Source: JBFMFH01 sp040752275
GTDB lineage: Bacteria; Acidobacteriota; Vicinamibacteria; Vicinamibacterales; JAKQTR01
Length of the DNA: 34,278 bases
NCBI GenBank assembly: GCA_040752275.1
Contig: JBFMFH010000088.1
Location: 1-34,278, forward strand
Direction: 5' to 3'
Part shown: positions 8,029 through 14,804 of the stretch, in pieces
Position numbering within the stretch: the first letter of the stretch is position 1
Layout of the letters: each line of letters begins with the position of its first letter
The notes under the pieces: generated by a model
Database searches by the model: none
The model's input: the letters and a program-made list of their open reading frames with translations, nothing else
Told to the model about the DNA's origin: nothing
Program-made: the position numbers and the translations under genes

Positions 8029-8115
8029 CGACGGTCCCAGGGGTCAGCGGATCGACATCCGTCACGAGGTGCCCGAGCAGGCGCCAGGCGCCGATCGCCG
8101 CGGGCAGGCCGGCCG
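8015..8115 (-). pseudogene. Duplicate scrap of an ADOP permease C-terminal region
   Basis: Bases 8015-8115 align without gaps to 3506-3606 in the intact ADOP gene, with 12 mismatches in 101 by eye (about 88%). The minus-strand peptide AGLPAAIGAWRLLGHLVTDVD is identical to the intact protein, and the frame then breaks up. This is a short duplicate of the last FtsX region. It ends 12 bases before the stop of the methyltransferase gene. Confidence 0.75.
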
Positions 8116-8127
8116 AACACTCGCAGC

Positions 8128-9267
8128 CTAGCAGCTGAACTCCCAGCCACAGTGGCCGTGGGCCTCGGGGTCGGGGGGGCAGTGCAGGCACGTAGTCCGG
8201 ATGCGCGGGTCCACCGTGCGGGCGAAGGTCTCGAACTCGACCTGGCCCACGCTGCTGCAGGGGAAATCGGGAAGGCCTTTGCGGCGGCGGGTGTCCTGCA
8301 CGCGGCAGGACTCCATGAAGAACCTCAGGCGCGCCCCGTCTGCGGCCATCTCGATCCGCCACGGGTTGATGAGGCTGTACATGCGGTAGGCGAGGGCACG
8401 CCGGAGGGATTCGAGGCCTCCGCCGGGTGTGATAGCGAACGCGGCCATGATGCGCCGGGCCTCGGCGGCGGCGAACCGCCGCCACGAGGCCGTGTCGAGG
8501 TCCATGGCCACGTCCATGCCGAAACGCTCCTCCGCCGCGAGGAACCAGCAGCCGTCGTGGGCGAGCCAGTTGCTCGCGAACACCTCCAGGGCCCGCAGCA
8601 GGCCCGCCCGGTCGAGCGCGGCGAACGCCGGCGACGTCCGGCCGGCGTCCGGAACCCGCAGCACGCTGACCCGGTGCAGGTGGCCCGTCGCCAGCTTCTC
8701 CTCGACGAGCCCCAGGCCGCCGCACAGGAAGCCGCGGGCCCAGTCCATACTGACCGGGCCCTCCGGATGCACGCGGCCCTCTGAGGCGTGCACCCTCGCG
8801 ACCATCTCGAAGCCTTCCCGCGAGAAGTCGGCCAGCACCACGGCGCCTCCCGGCCTGACCGTGCGTGCCAGCTCCGCGAAAACAGGGCGCCCGTCCTCGA
8901 GGTGATGCAGCACGTCGACAGCAACCGCCGCGCCGAAATGGCCGTCGGGAAACGGCAGCCCGGCCGCACTCGTCACCAGGAAGCGAATGCGCCGCGAGTG
9001 CTCCGGCTGGTCGGTGAGGAACGCCGCTACCTCCTGGTCGCGCGCGTTCGTGTCGACCGTGACCACGTCCAGGCCGCGGCCGGCCAAGGCGCGCGCCGTG
9101 ATGCCCATGCCCGTGCCGACATCCAGGACGGGGCCGGCGAGCGGTTCGGCCTCGTCGAGGACGAAGGATGCGGCCGCGAACCTGTCGTACCCGAGGCTCG
9201 CGAAGTGTGCCGTGCGGCTCCAGAACTGCGCCTGCTGCTGCGCCAGCTCATCCGTGGTCAGCGTCAT
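8128..9267 (-). CDS. SAM methyltransferase fused to a cysteine-rich DUF6125-like domain
   Basis: A 379-residue two-domain protein. Residues 1 to about 195 are a class I SAM-dependent methyltransferase: VLDVGTGMGITARAL is the SAM-binding loop, VVTVDTN the acidic post-strand-2 site, and AVDVLHHLEDGRPVFAELARTVRPGG the later motifs. Residues from about 205 to the end resemble DUF6125 proteins: NWLAHDGCWFLAAEE, EARRIMAAF, GGGLESLRRALAYRMYSLIN. A cysteine-rich tail follows, with ESCRVQDTRRRKGLPDFPC and then CLHCPPDPEAHGHCGWEFSC. The tail could bind a metal or an Fe-S cluster. It overlaps the zinc ribbon gene by 4 bases (ATGA), so translation is probably coupled. It is last in the DUF134 operon. Substrate unknown. 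Confidence 0.75.
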   Translation of the reverse strand: MTLTTDELAQQQAQFWSRTAHFASLGYDRFAAASFVLDEAEPLAGPVLDVGTGMGITARALAGRGLDVVTVDTNARDQEVAAFLTDQPEHSRRIRFLVTSAAGLPFPDGHFGAAVAVDVLHHLEDGRPVFAELARTVRPGGAVVLADFSREGFEMVARVHASEGRVHPEGPVSMDWARGFLCGGLGLVEEKLATGHLHRVSVLRVPDAGRTSPAFAALDRAGLLRALEVFASNWLAHDGCWFLAAEERFGMDVAMDLDTASWRRFAAAEARRIMAAFAITPGGGLESLRRALAYRMYSLINPWRIEMAADGARLRFFMESCRVQDTRRRKGLPDFPCSSVGQVEFETFARTVDPRIRTTCLHCPPDPEAHGHCGWEFSC

Positions 9268-9467
9268 GTCGTGTCCTGCCGTTTCTTCAGGAACGCCCGA
9301 TGGTGTTCGGAGCCTTCGCGCAGCATGGCCGCCCCGCAGGCTGGGCATTTCGTGGTCCTGCACGGCGTGCCCGGATGGTGCGGCACCTTGGTACCGCACC
9401 TGAGGCAGATGCAGGCCCCTTCCGGGCCGAGGCTGCTGCGGGGCGCGTCAGGCGAGGTGATGTCCAT
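9264..9467 (-). CDS. Small zinc ribbon / rubredoxin-like protein
   Basis: A 67-residue protein with two clear metal-binding pairs. CLRC follows residue 20, and about 14 residues later comes CRTTKCPACGAAM, giving a CxxC...CxxC zinc ribbon plus one extra cysteine. The C-terminus is charged (REGSEHHRAFLKKRQD). ATG 9467 is preferred; an in-frame GTG at 9479 is possible. The gene overlaps the end of the NifX-like gene by 20 bases and the methyltransferase start by 4, so it is embedded in the operon. Proteins of this type occur beside NifX/NifB-like and Mrp-like genes. A metal or electron carrier role is inferred from that company. Confidence 0.7.
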   Translation of the reverse strand: MDITSPDAPRSSLGPEGACICLRCGTKVPHHPGTPCRTTKCPACGAAMLREGSEHHRAFLKKRQDTT

Positions 9468-9822
9468 GGTGGCCGTCACAGGCCTCGTTTCGATCCAGGG
9501 GCTGAAGCGAGCCTGCCGTGAAGGCTGCCAGAACTTCCTCGACGGTCGGGTGCATCGCGCGGTACACCGTGATCCCGGCCGCCTGCAGCTTCATCAGGGC
9601 GCCCATGCCGATGCCGCCGACTACGATGCCCTCCACCGGTTCGCCGGCGAGCGCGGCCAGCGGCTGGCACATGCCGTGGGCATGGTGCTGGTCGTGGTTG
9701 CCGATCAGGCGGCGGTTGCCCGACTCCGTATCGATAATCATGAATGCCGGGGCGGATCCGAAGTGCGAGGAGACGCGGCTTGCGAGTCCGCGATCCTCGA
9801 GAACGGGAATACAGATCTGCAT
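9448..9822 (-). CDS. NifX/NifB-family dinitrogenase cofactor-type protein
   Basis: A 124-residue protein with the Nitro_FeMo-Co fold (PF02579). It starts MQICIPVLEDRGLASRVSSHFGSAPAFMIID, the conserved first strand and SxHFGxAPxF loop. VEGIVVGGIGMGALMKLQAAGITVYRA matches the second half, followed by a helix (VEEVLAAFTAG). Histidine clusters (HDQHHAHGMC and GHHGHHLA at the end) suggest metal binding. TAGGAGGAAA just upstream fixes ATG 9822. No nitrogenase gene is in the window, so the protein probably handles an iron-sulfur or metal cofactor for another enzyme. It is second in the DUF134 operon, 38 bases after that gene. Confidence 0.88.
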   Translation of the reverse strand: MQICIPVLEDRGLASRVSSHFGSAPAFMIIDTESGNRRLIGNHDQHHAHGMCQPLAALAGEPVEGIVVGGIGMGALMKLQAAGITVYRAMHPTVEEVLAAFTAGSLQPLDRNEACDGHHGHHLA

Positions 9823-9860
9823 GACAGGATTTCCTCCTAGGTGAATGCGATGCCTGCGGC

Positions 9861-10286
9861 TCACGTCCCACCGTGCGGGCACTCCGGGTACGGCGCAGGG
9901 GTCTCGGCCTCGCCACCAGGGCAGTGACACGATCGACCGTGCCGGCGGGGGCCGCCGTGCACGGGGCAATCGGCCCGGGCGGGGGCGTGGTCGAGGATCG
10001 CCTGGGAGCCCGCGTCTCCCACGAGCAGCATCTTCTGTTCGACAAGGCTGCGAGCGACGGCTGCCCTGCCCCGCGTCAGGATGCGAGCATAGGTCTGACG
10101 GGAGACGCCCATGCGTCCGGCGGCCGCGTCCTGATACAGGCCCTCGACATCCGCGAGGCGGATGGCCTCCAGCTCGTCGACGCCGATCCAGAGCGCGTCG
10201 GCTTTGAACGGCGATCCGCCGACGGGCCTGAAGCCCCGGCCGCTCAACTGGCAGCAGACACGGCGAGGACGCTGGGGACGTGACAC
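9861..10286 (-). CDS. DUF134 family DNA-binding protein
   Basis: A 141-residue protein of the DUF134 family. It opens SRPQRPRRVCCQLSG. The sigma-factor-like HTH region follows: LWIGVDELEAIRLADVEGLYQDAAAGRMGVSRQTYARILTRGRAAVARSLVEQKML. The C-terminal third is rich in cysteine and histidine (CPVHGG, HGRSCHCPGG, CPHGG), which may sense a metal. GTG 10286 is chosen because the conserved SRPxRPRRV begins there and because it lies 8 bases after a strong -10, implying a nearly leaderless message; an in-frame GTG at 10307 falls upstream of the -10. It leads the operon with the NifX-like, zinc ribbon and methyltransferase genes and probably regulates it through the palindrome at its promoter. Confidence 0.85.
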   Translation of the reverse strand: MSRPQRPRRVCCQLSGRGFRPVGGSPFKADALWIGVDELEAIRLADVEGLYQDAAAGRMGVSRQTYARILTRGRAAVARSLVEQKMLLVGDAGSQAILDHAPARADCPVHGGPRRHGRSCHCPGGEAETPAPYPECPHGGT

Positions 10287-10293
10287 GTGTAGA

Positions 10294-10323
10294 GAGCATA
10301 TGCTCACAATATCTCGTTGTCAA
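10294..10323 (-). promoter_or_regulatory. Sigma-70-like promoter with palindromic operator for the DUF134 operon
   Basis: On the minus strand TTGACA (10323-10318), a 17-base spacer and TATGCT (10300-10295) form a near-consensus promoter. The perfect 12-bp palindrome GAGCATATGCTC (10294-10305) covers the -10. The GTG start at 10286 lies 8 bases beyond the -10, leaving almost no leader. Binding of a regulator to the palindrome would block polymerase; DUF134 is the likely candidate. Confidence 0.65.
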
Positions 10324-10458
10324 CCGTCCGCCGGATCGCACGAAGCCCCTGGTGGCGGCTGTGCCTATGCGAGGACACGATGACCGTCGGGTCGCCACGA
10401 CTGCCCTCGTTCGGATGGAACCGCCATCGGTGGTGGAGTAGACTGGCGAGGCACTTTA

Positions 10459-10470
10459 TGAGCATATGCC
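10459..10470. promoter_or_regulatory. Second GAGCATATGC site
   Basis: GAGCATATGC at 10460-10469, within TGAGCATATGCC, repeats the core of the DUF134 operator 166 bases upstream of it. I found no convincing promoter around this copy on either strand. It may be an auxiliary operator or a leftover of rearrangement. The rest of 10324-10596 shows nothing else I can support. Confidence 0.35.
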
Positions 10471-10596
10471 TACAACTCCACGCGAGGAGAGGGCCGCCGC
10501 TCTCGTTCCCGGACCTGCCGCGCGGCCTGTGCGCGTAGGCCACTCTCGGGGTCTACGAACTCAACCGGATCGAACTATCGGTGCGGCGTCCTGCCG

Positions 10597-10663
10597 CGGG
10601 TTCAGCTCGACGACGTGGCCGGGGCGCCAGTTGCCCGAACGCATTCTGGAACCAGCGGTCGAC
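10597..10663 (-). pseudogene. Second scrap of the FQNAFG/RPGHVVEL C-terminus
   Basis: On the minus strand the bases read DRWFQNAFGQ in one frame and, after a one-base shift, WRPGHVVELNPRQ in another. Both parts match the order in the scrap at 7951-8028, and the nucleotides are clearly similar over about 60 bases. The parent gene is not recognised. It lies head-on against the serine hydrolase remnant that starts just after it. Confidence 0.4.
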
Positions 10664-10676
10664 GAGGGTGCCATCG

Positions 10677-11307
10677 GGCCCAAACAACGACGCCATCGAA
10701 TGGGCGCGCGGCTACGGCGTCACCGAGGCCGGCTCGTCCACGCCAGTCACGCCGGCCACCCTCTTTCAGGCTGCGTCCATCAGCAAGTCCGTCGCGGCCA
10801 TGGCGGCGGTGCGCCTGGTCCAGCTTGGCCTGCTGTCGCTCGACGAGGCCGTCAACGCGAAGCTGAAGACCTGGAAGGTGCCGGAGAACGACTTCACGGC
10901 GAAGGAGAAGGTGACGCTGCGGCGCCTCCTGAGCCACACGGCGGGCCTCACGGTCTCGGGATTCCCGGGCTACGCCGCCGGCACGGACCTCCCCACCGTG
11001 GTGCAGATCCTGGACGGTGCGAAGCCCGCCAACACGGGACCGATCCGCGTCGATGTGCTGCCGGGCAGATTGTGGCGCTACGCGGGCGGCGGCTTCACGG
11101 TGATGCAGCTCCTGCTCTCGGACGTCACCGGCCGGCCGTTCCCGGAGCTGCTCGCCGAGATGGTGCTGAGGCCCATCGGCATGGAGCACAGCACGTACGA
11201 GCAGCCGCTGCCTGACGCGCGGCGCGGCGCGGCCGCCTCGGGGCACCGCGCCGACGGGACGCTCATCCCCGGCCGTTTCCGCACGTATCCGGAGATGGCC
11301 GCGGCCG
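10677..11307 (+). pseudogene. Truncated serine hydrolase (class C beta-lactamase family)
   Basis: About 210 residues of a beta-lactamase-family serine hydrolase. It begins NDAIEWARGYGVTEAGSSTPVTPATLFQAASISKSVAAM, where SISK is the SxxK nucleophile motif. It continues LRRLLSHTAGLTVSGFPGY and YAGGGFTVMQLLLSDVTGRPF (the Y-x-x position), then IGMEHSTYEQPLP. The N-terminal signal and first strand are absent, and the sequence stops after RTYPEMAAA, well short of the full domain, running into bases before the Uma2 start. No start codon with a ribosome site is visible. I infer a fragment. The family includes esterases and peptidases, so antibiotic resistance should not be assumed. Confidence 0.8.
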
Positions 11308-11355
11308 GAAGGCGGCGGGCGGTCCGGCGGCATTCGTCGTGCATGGCGACGATGT

Positions 11356-11934
11356 ATGATGCAGCCCATGCCGCGGGTGCCTCCCTTCGAACGACCGGCC
11401 ACCTACGAGGATCTGGCCGCCCTGCCAGGCACGCTGGTCGCCGAGATCGTGGACGGCGAGCTCCACGCGTCGCCGAGGCCGGCTCCGCCTCACGTCGAGA
11501 GCGGTGTCGCGCTGGGCGGTCTGCTGGTGCCGCCGTTCCACCAAGGGCGAGGCGGGCCGGGCGGCTGGAGGATTCTCTCGGAGCCAGAGGTCCATCTCGG
11601 CGGCGACATCCTCGTGCCGGACTGGGCTGGCTGGCGACGCGAGCGCCTGCCGCATCGGCCGACGACGGCGTACTATCCGATCGCGCCCGACTGGGTGTGC
11701 GAGATTGTGTCACCGTCAACGGCCATGCTCGATCGCGTGAAGAAGCTCGCCATCTACGCTCGAGAGCGCGTCGCATACTCGTGGCTGATCGATCCGCTTG
11801 CACGCACGCTCGAGGTTCTGCGGCTGGAACACGGACGCTGGACGATTCTCGCGACGCACGCCGGCGAGGAGACGGTCCGCGCCGAGCCCTTCGCCGACAC
11901 CGACCTCGACCTAGCCGCGCTCTGGGCGGACTGA
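11356..11934 (+). CDS. Uma2 family (DUF820) PD-(D/E)XK nuclease-like protein
   Basis: A 192-residue Uma2-type protein. It starts with the usual ATYEDLAALPGTLVAEIVDGEL. The nuclease-like core follows: VPDWAGWR (the first acidic residue), WVCEIVSPSTAMLDRVKKLAIYARERVAYSWLIDP (E, then K, as in PD-(D/E)XK folds), and LEVLRLEHGRWTIL. It ends AALWAD. ATG 11356 is followed by in-frame ATGs at 11359 and 11368, any of which could be used. The biological role of Uma2 proteins is unsettled; a link to mobile DNA or nuclease activity is inferred from the fold. It stands alone, just after a broken serine hydrolase. Confidence 0.85.
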   Translation: MMQPMPRVPPFERPATYEDLAALPGTLVAEIVDGELHASPRPAPPHVESGVALGGLLVPPFHQGRGGPGGWRILSEPEVHLGGDILVPDWAGWRRERLPHRPTTAYYPIAPDWVCEIVSPSTAMLDRVKKLAIYARERVAYSWLIDPLARTLEVLRLEHGRWTILATHAGEETVRAEPFADTDLDLAALWAD

Positions 11935-12051
11935 AAGAGAGCCCGCCGCACGCCGACCTGACCCCTTCGCCATCGCGGCCAGGCGCAGCAGAACGGGGCC
12001 GCGGGGCAGGCGGTCGTCCCCTTGCTTGCCGTCGCCAAGCCGCGGCCCGGT

Positions 12052-12330
12052 TCATCTCTGCAGTTGCCTGGCCCAGAGGGTCAGCCAGAGAGCCACCAGC
12101 GCGAGCGGCCACAGGGTCAGCTTGAGCACGATCAGCGTGGTGAACCAGACGGACTGGACGCTCTCCCATGTCGATGCCGGCCCCCAGGCGGAGAGCACCC
12201 ACGGCGGCTGCACGGACATGAGCAGCAGGTATCCCAGCCACTGCACGGTGACGAATGCGGCGGCGGCGATGAAGGTCCACCACGCGGCTTTCGATGCCGC
12301 ACGAACCCTCACGCTGAACTCGCTGGCCAT
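12052..12330 (-). CDS. Small membrane protein of the BlaI/BlaR operon
   Basis: A 92-residue protein with two or three hydrophobic segments: AAWWTFIAAAAFVTVQWLGYLLLM near residues 15-39, and TLIVLKLTLWPLALVALWLTLWA near 65-88. GGAGAGGAGGG upstream fixes ATG 12330. I do not recognise the family. It is the last gene after BlaI, the protease-TonB protein and a frameshifted small membrane gene on the same strand, so it is probably part of that unit. Nothing indicates its function. Confidence 0.7.
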   Translation of the reverse strand: MASEFSVRVRAASKAAWWTFIAAAAFVTVQWLGYLLLMSVQPPWVLSAWGPASTWESVQSVWFTTLIVLKLTLWPLALVALWLTLWARQLQR

Positions 12331-12364
12331 GATCGCCCTCCTCTCCTGCAGATGACCGACAACC

Positions 12365-12537
12365 TCAGGTGAATGCCCGAACGAGGCCGTACAGCAGCCC
12401 CAGCACGAAGAGCGAGTTGAAGATAGTCCGAATCGGCGGTACCAGGCCGCCACGGGAATGGCGAGGATGGCCGACGCAAAGAACGCCCAGACGATCGTGT
12501 GCGCGACCTTCACCATTACCAGGCGGGGCGTGGACAT
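12365..12537 (-). pseudogene. Frameshifted small membrane protein gene
   Basis: From ATG 12537 the frame encodes STPRLVMVKVAHTIVWAFFASAILAIPVAAWYRRF, a single hydrophobic segment with a basic end. After that the original frame loses sense. The matching continuation, TIFNSLFVLGLLYGLVRAFT and a stop at 12365, lies in another frame. The span (173 bases) is not a multiple of three. This looks like a roughly 57-residue membrane protein broken by one indel near 12432-12442. It could be a real mutation or a sequencing error. It lies between the protease-TonB gene and the next small membrane gene. Confidence 0.65.
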
Positions 12538-12569
12538 CAGGTTCGTGTCTCCGGGTTCGGGGCGGAGCC

Positions 12570-14222
12570 TCAGTCCTTCAGGTCGAACCGGACCGTCACC
12601 CTCATCACCACTTCCACCGGTTCGCGGTTCAGCAGCGTCGGCGTGAAGCGCCACTGCCGCACGGCGTCCACCGCGGCAATCGCGAAGTCCGGGTGGACCT
12701 GCGCGCTGACCACGCGGACGGACGAGACGGTGCCGTCAAGACCGATGATGGCCTCGACGGGTACGACACCGCTGAGGCCGGCCTCACGCATGGCCGGCGG
12801 ATACACGGGCTTCACATCCACTTCCTTGCGGGGCGGCCTGATGTTGCCGCCCACGCGCACGCGCGCCGCGGCGGCGCCGCCCACGTACGGCGATGGCGTC
12901 GCCAGGCGGCTCTCGCTGACCGTGACCGTCTCTGCGAGCTCGCCCACCTGCAGCATGATCGCACGGTCCCAGTCGCCCGCATCGCGCAGCTGGACCCGCT
13001 GCCGCAAGGTGCGGAAGCCGGGGAGGCTCACGTGCATCACGTACGCGCCCGGCGCGACGGCCGGGAATTCGAAACGGCCGCTCGCGTCGGTCGTGGCCGC
13101 CGACCGGTTCTGGTACTCGTCCTCAAGAACCACCTCGACTCCGGGCAGCACGCCGCCGGTCGGATCGTAGACCGTTCCAGAGAGCGCTTCCGGAGCCGCC
13201 AGGCGCGCGGTCAGGGCCGCGGCGGGCAGCGTGACGAGCAGAAGCGCGGCGGCCAGCGCGGTCATCGCGCGGCGCGAGGGTACCTGGCGGTCGAGCCTCG
13301 GATTCAGCATGGCGGTAATCCTCCTCTCCAGCGTTCGCGGGTGGGCCATCGGCATCGCCGATGTCCAGGCGAGGCCGGACCGGCGGCACAGTCTGGCCAG
13401 TTCAATCAGGTGACCCGCGTACTCGCGTCCGCCCACTCCCAGGGCCAGCACCTCGTCGTCGCAGGCCCGCTCGCCCTCGAGGCGCAGACGGCGGCACGTC
13501 ATCCACGCGAGCGGGTTGAACCAGAGCACGGCGAGCACGACCTCGCCCCCAAGCTGCACCACCCAGTCGTGACGGCGGATGTGCGCCAGTTCGTGGCAGA
13601 GGACGATGTGCACGCGGTCCATCGGCCAGTCCCGCGCGTGGTGCGGCAGGAGAACGCGCGGCCGCACAATTCCCCACGTGGCAACCAGGTCCGGAGACTC
13701 CGTCCGCGCGACCGCGATGCGGCAGGAGAGCCCGTAGCGGTGCGCGATGGTCTCGAGCGCGTGTAGCCACCGGGGGTCATCAACGCGCGAGGCACGGGCC
13801 GCAGCGCGGCCGACACGCAGCAGCCCGACGACGAGCGGGAAGGCCACGGCGAGGACGCCCGCGAGCCAGACTGCGACAGCCGACCGGACGGACCAGCGGG
13901 CGAGAAGGCCCGCGAATCCGGGCCCGGGTGGCTCAACGACCCGGGGCGTGGCCGCCTGGTGCGCACGGGCCGAATCCGCCATTCCACCCGACCGGACCAG
14001 GGCGTCTGCCGTCGTCGTCGCCCCGGCGTTGCGCGCGGGAAGCGTCACGGTCCACTCCGGCAGGATAAGGCCCAGCGGACCGACGAGGGCCGCAGCCGCG
14101 AACGCCGCCGCGAGCACCAGGTGCCGCAGAGCGGCCGAGCGTCTCCTCAGGCAGGCGCTGAGGAGCAGGCCGGCAGCCAGGATGACCGAGGTTCGAAGCG
14201 CCAGGCCCATGAGCAGTGTCAT
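12570..14222 (-). CDS. BlaR1/MecR1-type M56 protease with carboxypeptidase-regulatory and TonB C-terminal domains
   Basis: A 550-residue membrane protein. Two helices lie at about 8-25 and 33-54, and a third near 112-136. The M56 zinc protease site HELAHIRRHDW lies at 210-220, with the third ligand region EGERACDDEVL near 250. A fourth helix at about 318-340 precedes a carboxypeptidase-regulatory-like beta domain (about 346-420: GTVYDPTGGVLPGVEVVLED). A TonB C-terminal-like domain fills about 468-550 (YPPAMREAGLSGVVPVEAIIGLDGTV, RQWRFTPTLLN). BlaR1 normally ends in a penicillin sensor, which is replaced here. The likely role is signal-triggered cleavage of the BlaI-type repressor. ATG 14222 overlaps the BlaI stop by 4 bases. 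Confidence 0.88.
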   Translation of the reverse strand: MTLLMGLALRTSVILAAGLLLSACLRRRSAALRHLVLAAAFAAAALVGPLGLILPEWTVTLPARNAGATTTADALVRSGGMADSARAHQAATPRVVEPPGPGFAGLLARWSVRSAVAVWLAGVLAVAFPLVVGLLRVGRAAARASRVDDPRWLHALETIAHRYGLSCRIAVARTESPDLVATWGIVRPRVLLPHHARDWPMDRVHIVLCHELAHIRRHDWVVQLGGEVVLAVLWFNPLAWMTCRRLRLEGERACDDEVLALGVGGREYAGHLIELARLCRRSGLAWTSAMPMAHPRTLERRITAMLNPRLDRQVPSRRAMTALAAALLLVTLPAAALTARLAAPEALSGTVYDPTGGVLPGVEVVLEDEYQNRSAATTDASGRFEFPAVAPGAYVMHVSLPGFRTLRQRVQLRDAGDWDRAIMLQVGELAETVTVSESRLATPSPYVGGAAAARVRVGGNIRPPRKEVDVKPVYPPAMREAGLSGVVPVEAIIGLDGTVSSVRVVSAQVHPDFAIAAVDAVRQWRFTPTLLNREPVEVVMRVTVRFDLKD

Positions 14223-14632
14223 CGGCCTCTTCTCCTCGTCCGCCTGGACTCGACGCGGGCGCTCTTCACGAGGTCCTCGATCCGCGCCAGCTCCTCGTCC
14301 GAGACGCGGGACGCATCGCCGCCGAGCAGGGCGGCGACGGCCTTCGAAGTGGAGCCTTCGAAGAAGGTGTCCACCAGGTGCTTCAGCGCCGATCGGCGCG
14401 CGGCCTGCCTCGGCACCGTGGGCTCGTAGACGTAGCGGAGCCCCACTTCCTCGTGCCTCACGTGTCCCTTGCGCTCCAGGACGCGGAGCTGCGTGCGGAC
14501 TGTCGACGAGGCCGGCTCCCCGTCGAGGCACTCCATGACCTCGCTCGCGGTGGCCCGGCCCAGCCGGTAGAGCACGTCCATGATCTGCCGCTCGCGCTTG
14601 CTCAGGGCCGCCGGCGGGCGTGTGGGCAACAT
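14219..14632 (-). CDS. BlaI/MecI/CopY family repressor
   Basis: A 137-residue winged-helix repressor. LSKRERQIMDVLYRLGRATASEVMECLDGEPASSTVRTQLRVLERKGHVRHEE is the standard DNA-binding half, and the residues from about 85 on form the dimerisation half (KHLVDTFFEGSTSKAVAALLG, then DEELARIEDLVKSAR). In the known BlaI systems a BlaR protease cuts between these halves. ATG 14632 is the only sensible start. It has no ribosome site and follows a short leader of about 20 bases. It leads the operon with the M56 protease and small membrane genes, and should repress it through the operators immediately upstream. Confidence 0.92.
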   Translation of the reverse strand: MLPTRPPAALSKRERQIMDVLYRLGRATASEVMECLDGEPASSTVRTQLRVLERKGHVRHEEVGLRYVYEPTVPRQAARRSALKHLVDTFFEGSTSKAVAALLGGDASRVSDEELARIEDLVKSARVESRRTRRRGR

Positions 14633-14687
14633 GTTATTTTTATAACCTCTCGGCGACTTTTATAGCACCACCGCATGGGGGTGTCAA
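14633..14687 (-). promoter_or_regulatory. Promoter and BlaI-type operators
   Basis: On the minus strand TTGACA (14687-14682), a 17-base spacer and TATAAA (14664-14659) make a near-consensus promoter. The perfect inverted repeat GTTATAAAAATAAC (14646-14633) sits between the expected transcription start and the ATG at 14632. A related sequence, GCTATAAAAGTC (14666-14655), overlaps the -10. Two similar A/T-rich sites over the promoter fit repression by the BlaI-family gene. Confidence 0.7.
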
Positions 14688-14804
14688 GCGGGCGGCCGTG
14701 AGCGAGTGGGAGCGGCGGGCGCGAGAGCCGTCCTGGTCTGTCCGCACGCGGCCAACCCGTCGGCCGCCGGCGGCGTCCAATGGGAATTCGACTGGAGGTC
14801 TTCG

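Noticed and set aside
9448..9822. Nitrogen fixation locus because of the NifX-like gene
   Set aside because: No nitrogenase structural or NifEN/NifB gene is present, and this fold is widespread outside nitrogen fixation.
10677..11307. The serine hydrolase as an intact beta-lactamase resistance gene
   Set aside because: It lacks its N-terminus, signal and C-terminal third and has no start with a ribosome site. The family is also mostly esterases and peptidases.
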